A stretch of DNA of 64,000 nt from Saccharopolyspora spinosa NRRL 18395 (lineage in GTDB: Bacteria; Actinomycetota; Actinomycetes; Mycobacteriales; Pseudonocardiaceae), in NCBI RefSeq assembly GCF_000194155.1, contig NZ_GL877878.1, forward strand, positions 3,503,557-3,567,556. Direction: 5' to 3'. Of this stretch, positions 57,246-64,000 are shown in pieces. How positions within the stretch are numbered: the first letter of the stretch is position 1; the number at the start of each line of letters is the position of its first letter. A program made the position numbers and the translations under genes. The notes under the pieces were generated by a model that was given only the letters and a program-made list of their open reading frames with translations, searched no databases and was not told the origin of the DNA.

Positions 57246-57430
57246 GTCCTCTCCCTCATCTACGAGCGGAGCCGCGTGTCGCCCAACGCTGAGGCGCATG
57301 GGATCACAACGCATCGCCGCGTTGCGCTGAACTCGGCGAACAAATCGAGCCAGAAGACACCGGCAAAGACGTCACTCCAGGGAAAACGCCGTGCAGTCCT
57401 CGGTGCTCTCTGCAAGGGAAGGGAGTTGCG

Positions 57431-57889
57431 ATGGGATCGCGGGGAACCAAGCCGAAGCCGACGGCGCTGAAAGTTCTGCACGGTGACCGCTCCGACCGGA
57501 TCAACGACGCCGAGCCGATGCCGCCCGAAGGTGAGATCGTGCCGCCGGGGGATCTGTCCGATGACGCCCGCGCCACGTGGGATCGGCTGGCACCCAGCCT
57601 GATCGCGGTCGGCGTGCTGACCCCGTGGGACGTGGACGCTTTCGTGGTGGTCTGCGAGGCGCTGGCCCGGTACAAGCAGGCGACCAAGCTGGTTAACGGC
57701 TCGGCGCTGCTGGTGCAGGGGCCGAACGGCTTCGTGAAGAACCCCGCGTTGACGGTCCAGCGCGAGGCCGAGTCCACGTTCGCGCAGTATGGCGCGAGGT
57801 TCGGGCTCACCCCGTCTGACCGCACGCAGCTGAAGGTGGACGTGGGCGGCGCCGCCAAGGGGCCAGGTGCCGAACGCCTGCTCTCCTGA
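57431..57889 (+). CDS. terS: Terminase small subunit, P27 family
   Basis: 152 aa. The start MGSRGTKPKPTALKVLHGDR is the P27 family signature, and DDARATWDRLAPSLIAVGVL with TPWDVDAFVVVCEALARYKQ form the helical body. It recognises the phage packaging site and delivers DNA to the large subunit, whose gene overlaps it by 23 bases. A GGGAAGGGAG ribosome site precedes the ATG. Confidence 0.93.
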   Translation: MGSRGTKPKPTALKVLHGDRSDRINDAEPMPPEGEIVPPGDLSDDARATWDRLAPSLIAVGVLTPWDVDAFVVVCEALARYKQATKLVNGSALLVQGPNGFVKNPALTVQREAESTFAQYGARFGLTPSDRTQLKVDVGGAAKGPGAERLLS

Positions 57890-59534
57890 GCTGCCCGAGT
57901 GCGGGTTCACCCTCGATGGCGAGGTCTGCCGCGAGCGCGGCGATCACTTCTGCCGTCCGAGGGCCGCACACGCGGCGGCGTTCTGCGCCGAGCTGTGCGT
58001 GCACACGAAGGACAAGTGGGCTCGCCGGCCGTTCGTTCTCGCGCCCTGGCAACGTGAGGACATCATCGAGCCACTGTTCGGCGAGGTCGCTTGGGATCCG
58101 GAGTGGGAGTCCTACGTCCGCCGGTATCAGATCGGCTGGATCGAGCTGGCGCGCAAGAACGGCAAGTCCGAGCTGCTGGCCTTCATCGCCTTGTACTTGT
58201 TGGTCGGTGACGGTGTGGAGGGCGCGGAGATCTACGGCTGCGCGATGGACCGGGGCCAGGCCGCCAAGGTCTTCGACGTCGCCGCCCGGATGGTCAAGCT
58301 CTCCCCGGTGCTCTCAGCCCGCCTGGTGGTCAAGGACCACATCAAGCGGATCATCGACGAGCGCACCGGCTCCTACTACGAAGTCGTCGCCGCCGACGCG
58401 GCCGGGAACCTCGGCCACAACCCCCACGGGGTCGTGTTCGACGAGGTGCTGACGCAGCGCGACGCCCGGCTGTGGGATGCGATGCGCACCGGCATGGGCA
58501 CGCGGATGCAGCCGATGATGATCGCCGCCACGACCGCCGGCGACGACCCAGCGAGCTTCGCACGATCCGAACACGACGAGTGCGTACGGATCATGGACGA
58601 CCCCGACCGCGCCAAGCACCGCTTCGCCTACGTCCGCAATGTTCCCGAGGACGCCGACCCCTGGGACGAGCGCAACTGGCCGCTGGCCAACCCCGCACTC
58701 GGCGACTTCCTCTCGATCCGGTCCCTGCGGCAGGAAGCCGAAGAGGCCAAGAACGACCCCAGCAAAGAGAACGCGTTCCGGCAGTACCGGCTGAACCAGT
58801 GGGTGCAGCAGTCGCACCGCTGGATGCCGATGCACCTCTACCGCCAGTGCGCGGGCACCGTCGCACCAGCCCCGGACTGGCTGCGCGCCGAGCTGGCCGG
58901 ACGGCGGGCCTACGGCGGCCTCGACCTGGCGGCCAAGCTCGACATGACCGCGTGGGCACTGGTCATTCCGGACGGGCTGGACGGGATGCCCTCGATGCTG
59001 TGGCGCTTCTGGCTGCCGGAGTCGGCGGTGCACTTCCTCGATTCCCGGACCAACGGGCGGGTCTCGCAGTGGGCCGACGGCGGCTGGATCACCGTCACGC
59101 CGGGCGATGTCATCGACTACGACGTCATCTACGCCGACATCGCCGCCGACTGCCGCGACTTCAAGGTGATGGCCGCCGGATACGACGAATGGTCCGGTGA
59201 ACCGGTGCGGCAGGAGATCCAGAAGAAAACACGGCTGGACCTCGCGTCGATCCCGCAGACCTACCGCGGGCTCACCTACGGCATGACCGAGCTGATGGCG
59301 CTGACCAAATCACGAGGCTGGACCCACCACGCCAACCCGGTCGCCGGGTGGTGTTTCGACGCCGTGGAAGTCCGCCACCCACCAGGCGACGCCGACCAGC
59401 TCCGTCCCGACAAACCCGACCGCGCCGCCGTCGGCAAACGCATCGACGCGGTACCCACGGCCGCGATGGCGGTGACGCGCTGGCGGGAGCTGGCGCAGAA
59501 GCACGCACGGTCCGGGCGCATGATCGTCAGATAG
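57867..59534 (+). CDS. terL: Terminase large subunit
   Basis: 555-aa packaging motor. The ATPase motif RKNGKSE at 96-102 is the Walker A variant of these terminases, and VVFDE at 189-193 is Walker B. The nuclease half from about residue 340 includes GLDLAAKLDMTAWALV, with its metal-binding aspartate. The frame opens with a GTG at 57867. It cleaves concatemers and pumps DNA into the head with the small subunit and portal. Confidence 0.95.
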   Translation: MPNACSPELPECGFTLDGEVCRERGDHFCRPRAAHAAAFCAELCVHTKDKWARRPFVLAPWQREDIIEPLFGEVAWDPEWESYVRRYQIGWIELARKNGKSELLAFIALYLLVGDGVEGAEIYGCAMDRGQAAKVFDVAARMVKLSPVLSARLVVKDHIKRIIDERTGSYYEVVAADAAGNLGHNPHGVVFDEVLTQRDARLWDAMRTGMGTRMQPMMIAATTAGDDPASFARSEHDECVRIMDDPDRAKHRFAYVRNVPEDADPWDERNWPLANPALGDFLSIRSLRQEAEEAKNDPSKENAFRQYRLNQWVQQSHRWMPMHLYRQCAGTVAPAPDWLRAELAGRRAYGGLDLAAKLDMTAWALVIPDGLDGMPSMLWRFWLPESAVHFLDSRTNGRVSQWADGGWITVTPGDVIDYDVIYADIAADCRDFKVMAAGYDEWSGEPVRQEIQKKTRLDLASIPQTYRGLTYGMTELMALTKSRGWTHHANPVAGWCFDAVEVRHPPGDADQLRPDKPDRAAVGKRIDAVPTAAMAVTRWRELAQKHARSGRMIVR

Positions 59535-59582
59535 TGCGCCGATGGCCCTCGTGAAACAGGAAATCCGCTAGTATTCATCGCC

Positions 59583-60331
59583 ATGGTCGACTGGGGAAAC
59601 GTTCCGTCATGGGTGTCCGCGATCGGTTCGCTCGCAGCGTTTAGCACTGCCGCCTTGGCTGCACGTGCAGCGTGGCGACAAGTCAAGAATTCAGATGAAA
59701 CGTTAAAACAAACGATTCGAAGTAAAGATCGCGAACAGGCGAACAAAGTGGCCGCCTGGATCACAGTAGAGGTCGTTTTTGGAAACAATGGCCGGTCGGA
59801 AAAAGAGCTGGTTCTCCGCTGCATGAACAGCAGTGACCTGCCTGTGTTTAACTTCTTCGCCTTCCCTGTATGTATCCCGGAGCGGTTTTGGCAGGCCGAC
59901 ACCCTCCCGCCCACGAAGAAGCCATTGAGAATTTCACTGGCGAAGTTGACGGCAGAGGTCCAGCGCATCGCCGGGGAGAGCCACTCTTCCCTGAAGGAAG
60001 AGTTCGGGGGTGAATTTCGCGGACCAAGGGACAGTTACATAAAATTCTTTATGAACTCAGCCAGGAAAAAGGAATCGCAATTCAATTTACGGACGTGACT
60101 CAAGTTGAGTGGAAGCGAAGCCCTCGCGGCGAACTTTCCGAAGGAAAATGGAGAACAAGCGATGGCTTTTCAGATTCCTCCAGGAAAGAAATGGGTAACG
60201 ACTTGTGGGTGACACTACGGGAGCTCGAAGGCATGGTTCGCAAAAATGATCACGAGCGAAATGAAAGTGATTTGAATGACGACGAGAGTGACTCCTCGGC
60301 CTCGGAAAATGTTCGCGCTAACGACTTGTAA
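59583..60331 (+). CDS. Low-GC insertion gene between terminase and portal, hypothetical, one frameshift
   Basis: Begins VDWGNVPSWVSAIGSLAAFS with one N-terminal helix facing the membrane and a charged coiled coil (AWRQVKNSDETLKQTIRSKD). The first frame stops at 60098; in the +1 frame it continues LYELSQEKGIAIQFTDVTQV then EWKRSPRGELSEGKWRTSDG to 60331. The length 749 is 3n+2, so one missing base near 60047 (TTCTTT) explains it. Codon use is far lower in GC than neighbouring structural genes, a mark of recent insertion. The family of such single-helix proteins is often accessory in phages. Function unknown. Confidence 0.6.
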
Positions 60332-60389
60332 AGACTCGGCATCCTGCATCTTGTTGATCAACTAATTCTGTTCCAGGGGGTGTGAACTG

Positions 60390-61835
60390 ATGGCGATCGG
60401 TGACGCTCCCACGCAGGTCGAGCAGCAATGGCTGACCCGGCTGATCTTGCAGCACAACGCCGAACTTCCGGAGTTGCAGGAGCTTCTGGCCTACTACGGG
60501 GGCCGTCAGCGGTTGTCCTACATGCATCCGGAGCTGGTGGAGACGCTGGATGAGCGGGTCCGCCAGGTGGTGATCAACTGGCCGCGTCTGGTGGTCGATG
60601 CCCTGGAGGAACGGATCGACTTGCAGGGGTTCCGGCTCGGCGGCAAGCCCGAGCTGGACGCCGACCTGGATCACGTCGCGCAGTACAACGACCTCGACGC
60701 CGGATACCAGCAGGCGCACGTCACGGCGATGGTGATGAAGCGGGCCTACGCCATCGTCGGCTCGAACCCGAGGGTTGGCGACGCGCAGTACCCGCTGGTG
60801 ACGATCGAGTCGCCGTTGGAGGTCCACGTCGAGCTGGACCCCGCGACCCGGCGGGTGATCGCGGCGATCAAGCGCTGGCACGATCAGCTGCCCGACGGCG
60901 AGGTCCGGCACTTCATCACCCTGTACCTGCCGGACTACACCGTCACCTTCGTCGTCTCCCGCGACAGCGGCGGCTACATCGAAGTGTCCCGCGATGACCA
61001 CGGGCTCAGCGAGGTCCTGGTAGTACCGATCGTGAACCGGCCGCAGCTGTGGGCGCCGCTGGGCACCAGCGAGCTCACCGACGTGATCCCGCTGTCCGAC
61101 GCGGCCTGCAAGATCGCCACGGACATGATGATCAGCGCCGAGTTCCATGCCATGCCCCGGCGGTGGGCGCTGGGCTTCGATGAGGACGACTTCCGCGACG
61201 CCGACGGCAAGAAAGTCTCGGTGTGGCAGACCATCGCGGGCAAGATCTGGGCCACCGCGAAGACCAAGAAGGACGACGGCGTGGAGGTCGGCCAGTTCGC
61301 CGAGGCGGACCTGACCAACTTCCACAACACGCTGCGGGCGCTGGCCACACAGGTGTCCACGGTCGCCGGGCTGGCGCTGCACCACCTCGGCTACTCCAGC
61401 GACAACCCCGCCTCCGCCGATGGCATCCGCGCCGCCGAGTCCCGCCACGTCAAGCGGGCCGAGCGCCGGATCCGGGGCTTCGAGACCGCGTGGGAGCGGA
61501 TCATGCGGCTGGTCATGCTGGTGCGCGACGGCTCGGTGCCGGACGAGGCGCGGTGGATGGAGACCATGTGGGCCGATCCGGCGACGCCCACCTTCGCGCA
61601 GAAGTCCGATGCGGTGGTCAAGCTCTACTCTGCGGATCGGCTGGTGCCGCGCCGGATGGCCCGCCGCACCTTGGGCTACACGGCCGCGCAGATCCGGGAC
61701 ATGGAGCGCGAGGACCGTGAGGACGTGACCCGTGGGGTCTTCGACCCGGCGGCCGAGACCGGCCCGAAGGCCGAACCCGCCGCCGCCGACGAGCAGCAGC
61801 GGAGCCCGGCCACCTCCGGTCATCCGGCGTCGTGA
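60390..61835 (+). CDS. Portal protein, SPP1 gp6-like
   Basis: 481 aa. The N-terminus LPELQELLAYYGGRQRLSYM and the core HVAQYNDLDAGYQQAHVTAM followed by ESPLEVHVELDPATRRVIAA are typical of phage_prot_Gp6 portals. The C-terminal helices (SADGIRAAESRHVKRAERRI) form the wing and clip. Twelve copies make the DNA entry ring. GGGGGTG is 6 bases before the ATG. Confidence 0.93.
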   Translation: MAIGDAPTQVEQQWLTRLILQHNAELPELQELLAYYGGRQRLSYMHPELVETLDERVRQVVINWPRLVVDALEERIDLQGFRLGGKPELDADLDHVAQYNDLDAGYQQAHVTAMVMKRAYAIVGSNPRVGDAQYPLVTIESPLEVHVELDPATRRVIAAIKRWHDQLPDGEVRHFITLYLPDYTVTFVVSRDSGGYIEVSRDDHGLSEVLVVPIVNRPQLWAPLGTSELTDVIPLSDAACKIATDMMISAEFHAMPRRWALGFDEDDFRDADGKKVSVWQTIAGKIWATAKTKKDDGVEVGQFAEADLTNFHNTLRALATQVSTVAGLALHHLGYSSDNPASADGIRAAESRHVKRAERRIRGFETAWERIMRLVMLVRDGSVPDEARWMETMWADPATPTFAQKSDAVVKLYSADRLVPRRMARRTLGYTAAQIRDMEREDREDVTRGVFDPAAETGPKAEPAAADEQQRSPATSGHPAS

Positions 61836-62869
61836 CCGCCCCAGCGATCGAGCGGGCCGCGCTGGGGCGTGACCACCAGGATGCCACCCAGTTGATCGTC
61901 CGGCGGGCCGCCGATGAGGTGCAGCGGGCTTGGCGCGAGGTCGCGCCGGATGCGTTGGCGAGCGCCTACCCGGAGGCGATCGAGCCCGCGTTCGTCCGGG
62001 CGGTGGGCAGTGCTCAGGTCGCCGCCGCAGCGCTGGCCGGCGGGTTCGTGGACCAGGCCCTCGCCGACACCGACGAGGGCGCGGTCGCCTCGGTGGTGCC
62101 CGCGAGCTTCGGCGGTGTGACCGCTGGCGGGATGAGCCTGGACTGGCTGGCTAAGGCGCTGCATCTGTGGCTGCTGGAACAGCTACTCGCGGGGATGTCT
62201 CCGATGGATGCCCACCAGGCCGGGCTGCGGCGCGCACTGACCTACGCCTCGACCGAGATCAGCGACGCGGCGCGGTCGGCGGTGCAGATCGCCGAGACCG
62301 CGCACCCCGGCGCGGCCGGGCACGAGCGCGTGGTCCGGCTTCCCGCCTGTGATCGCTGCGTCGTGCTGGCCGGAAAGTTCTACCGCTACAGCACGGGATT
62401 TCTTCGGCATCCGCGCTGCGACTGCACGATGGTCCCGGTCAGCCGGGCCGAGTGGCGCGACGGAAAGCCGGGCACCGAGCCGGGGGCGCTGTTCGAGCAG
62501 ATGTCGGAGGCCGAGCAGAACCGGCGCTTCGGCACCGCCAACGCCGAGACGATCCGCATGGGCGGCGACATCGCGCAGGTGGTCAATGCCCGGAGCGGGA
62601 TGGCCACGGTCAAGAGCTTCGGCCGCACCCTCCAGGTCACGACCACGGGCACGACCAAGCGTGCTCTCTACGGCGGCTACGAGATCCGGCCCGACGGCAG
62701 CCTGCGGCGACGCACGGACGCCGAGCTGCATAAGGAACCGGGCCGCCGGTACCGCACGACGAAAGCTCCTCGCCTGACACCGGGCGAGATTTTCCGGCTG
62801 GGCGATGAGTTCGGATGGGGGCGCGAGGAGCTGGTGCGCCAGCTGCGCCGCTACGCCTACCTCCGCTAA
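61832..62869 (+). CDS. MuF-like minor head protein
   Basis: 345 aa from a GTG that overlaps the portal stop by 4 bases. A long helical N-terminus is followed by LPACDRCVVLAGKFYRYSTG and HPRCDCTMVPVSR, the cysteine-rich MuF-like motif. The C-terminal region (GRTLQVTTTGTTKRALYGGY) may hold a small effector-like domain, since MuF proteins often carry toxins or enzymes there. It assists head assembly and may be injected with DNA. Confidence 0.8.
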   Translation: MTAPAIERAALGRDHQDATQLIVRRAADEVQRAWREVAPDALASAYPEAIEPAFVRAVGSAQVAAAALAGGFVDQALADTDEGAVASVVPASFGGVTAGGMSLDWLAKALHLWLLEQLLAGMSPMDAHQAGLRRALTYASTEISDAARSAVQIAETAHPGAAGHERVVRLPACDRCVVLAGKFYRYSTGFLRHPRCDCTMVPVSRAEWRDGKPGTEPGALFEQMSEAEQNRRFGTANAETIRMGGDIAQVVNARSGMATVKSFGRTLQVTTTGTTKRALYGGYEIRPDGSLRRRTDAELHKEPGRRYRTTKAPRLTPGEIFRLGDEFGWGREELVRQLRRYAYLR

Positions 62870-62958
62870 AGCCGGTCGCGCCGCACGGCGCACCACCGCA
62901 CCCCATGACCGGGCAGGCGCACGCCACCGCCCGGAGATCCCGCACGGGAGGAACCACC

Positions 62959-63597
62959 ATGTCCGATACCACCACCGACGCGCCCGCCGACGGCGGGACC
63001 GACGACACCACTCCCTCCGGCTCCGCTGGTGAGTCCCAGCCGGCGAGTCCGCCGCACGGCGAAACGCCCGCGCAGGCCGAACCGGAGAAGGACTACCGCA
63101 CGCTCTACGAACAAACCCTTGCGCAGTCCCGCAAGTGGGAGTCCCGCGCCAAAGAGAACAGCTCCAAGGCCAAGAAGTGGGACGAGGCCGAGGAAGCCAA
63201 CCGCAGCGAGGCCGAGAAATTGCAGTCTCGCGCCGAGCAGGCCGAGGCCCGTGCCCAGACCGCGCTGATCTCCGCGATCGATGCCGAGATCCGCGCCGCC
63301 GCCCACGGCTGGGCCAACCCCGCCGACGCACCGCGCTACCTCGACGACAAGGCCCGCTACATCGGCGATGACGGCGAGATCGACATCGACTCCATCGCCC
63401 GCGATGTCGCCGAAGTGCTCACCGACCGCCCGCACCTCGGCGCGGCCGAATCCGGCCGTCGGGGGCCCAATCCCGATCCGGGGCAGGGGGCGAGGGGCGC
63501 GCTGTCGGTGGCGGAGCAGATCCGCGACGCCGAACGCTCGGGAGATCACCGGGAAGCGCTGCGCCTGAAGACCGCGCAGCTGCTCGATCAGCGATAA
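62959..63597 (+). CDS. Capsid scaffolding protein
   Basis: 212 aa. Low-complexity acidic N-terminus, then a long coiled coil (YRTLYEQTLAQSRKWESRAK, EAEKLQSRAEQAEARAQTAL) and a C-terminal basic helix (AEQIRDAERSGDHREALRLK). This is the standard structure of phage scaffold proteins, just upstream of the capsid gene. GGGAGGAA is 7 bases before the ATG at 62959; an earlier frame is rejected. Confidence 0.88.
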   Translation: MSDTTTDAPADGGTDDTTPSGSAGESQPASPPHGETPAQAEPEKDYRTLYEQTLAQSRKWESRAKENSSKAKKWDEAEEANRSEAEKLQSRAEQAEARAQTALISAIDAEIRAAAHGWANPADAPRYLDDKARYIGDDGEIDIDSIARDVAEVLTDRPHLGAAESGRRGPNPDPGQGARGALSVAEQIRDAERSGDHREALRLKTAQLLDQR

Positions 63598-63642
63598 ACC
63601 GACGTCGCGGTGTCGGCGTCGTAGCAGACAAGGAGAGATGCG

Positions 63643-64000
63643 ATGCCCGGCATTACCGGCATGCTCAACACGTTCAACTCGCCGAACTTCGTCGGCGAGT
63701 TGTTCTCGGTCACGCCGACCGACACGCCGCTGCTGGCCTCGATCGGTGGGCTGACCGGCGGCCAGTCCACCGATTCCACGATTTTCACCTGGCAGTCCTA
63801 CGACCTACGTGCCGCCGATGACTCCCGGCAGCGCCTGGAGGGCGCCGACGCCCCGGAGGCCGAGGCCAGGACGCGGTGGAACAACTTCAACGTGGTGGAG
63901 ATCCACCAGGAGGCGTTGTCGATCACCTACACCCGCGAGGCCGCGACCGGCCAGTACGCCGCGACCGGGTCGAACGTGCCGACCTCGGCGTCGATCAGCG
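63643..64000 (+). CDS. Major capsid protein, 3' partial (SU10/DUF5309-like)
   Basis: The first 119 codons are visible: PGITGMLNTFNSPNFVGELF then SVTPTDTPLLASIGGLTGGQ and FTWQSYDLRAADDSRQRLEG. The sequence matches the DUF5309/SU10-type HK97-fold capsid family. AAGGAG lies 8-13 bases before the ATG. The frame continues beyond the right edge. Confidence 0.85.
   Translation, partial: MPGITGMLNTFNSPNFVGELFSVTPTDTPLLASIGGLTGGQSTDSTIFTWQSYDLRAADDSRQRLEGADAPEAEARTRWNNFNVVEIHQEALSITYTREAATGQYAATGSNVPTSASIS

Larger units (their letters stand above)
43846..64000 (+). mobile_element. Siphovirus-type prophage (left end and middle; right end outside window)
   Basis: Starts at or just before the tyrosine integrase and runs past the window. 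Order is integrase, excisionase-like HTH, early recombination and replication operon, minus-strand island, cargo, terminase, portal, MuF, scaffold, capsid. Gene packing with 4-base overlaps contrasts with the loose layout to the left. Presence of packaging and head genes separates it from an actinomycete integrative conjugative element. The left attachment site cannot be fixed; no tRNA gene is visible at the boundary. Confidence 0.9.

Overview
The window is high-GC actinobacterial chromosome, most likely Pseudonocardiaceae (Saccharopolyspora-like). The clues are strong third-position GC bias, a mycothiol-dependent isomerase-type protein, an F420/Ddn-type protein, a furA-katG operon, an ECF42-type sigma factor paired with a YciI/DGPF protein, and frequent GTG starts. 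No rRNA, tRNA, CRISPR array or transposase gene was recognised.

Left part (1-43.5 kb): accessory chromosome mixing intact genes with many broken ones. Intact units are a P1B-type metal ATPase (open at the left edge), a 14-TM MFS exporter, a PLP enzyme, furA-katG, YciI plus ECF sigma, two LysR regulators, a five-gene UgpC-B-phosphodiesterase-A-E operon for glycerophosphodiester or sugar-phosphate uptake, a polyprenyl diphosphate synthase, fdhD, a quinone reductase, a Ddn-type protein, a cold-shock protein, a lipoprotein, a divergent TetR/SDR pair, an Asp23 protein and a stand-alone NRPS (C-A-T-TE). Between them lie truncated or frameshifted remnants: an MFS fragment, DUF1015, asparagine synthase-methyltransferase, an XRE regulator tail, a GT1 glycosyltransferase, a DyP peroxidase, fdhA, a GNAT-AAA fusion, an APC permease, an SDR, a flavin reductase, a GNAT, and MarR and TetR pieces. 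This is a decay zone without visible IS elements.

Right part (about 43.8-64 kb, continuing past the edge): the left and middle of a siphovirus-type prophage. Its order is tyrosine integrase, terminator, HTH/excisionase-like gene, a tightly overlapping early operon (ERF annealase, HNH, zinc-finger proteins, wHTH initiator, DnaB-like ATPase, SSB, Hjc-like nuclease), a minus-strand island of four genes bounded by a bidirectional terminator, a CadD-type cargo gene, then P27 terminase small and large subunits, a low-GC insertion gene, portal, MuF-like head protein, scaffold and major capsid (cut by the window end).

The most striking element is a set of 22-bp tandem iterons followed by an A/G-rich AT-leaning stretch inside the initiator gene, a lambda-O-like layout for a phage replication origin. 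Several genes carry single-base frameshifts exactly where an otherwise perfect gene end or overlap would be restored. In the prophage these may be assembly errors; in the left part large deletions and a 26-bp duplication in fdhA show real decay.
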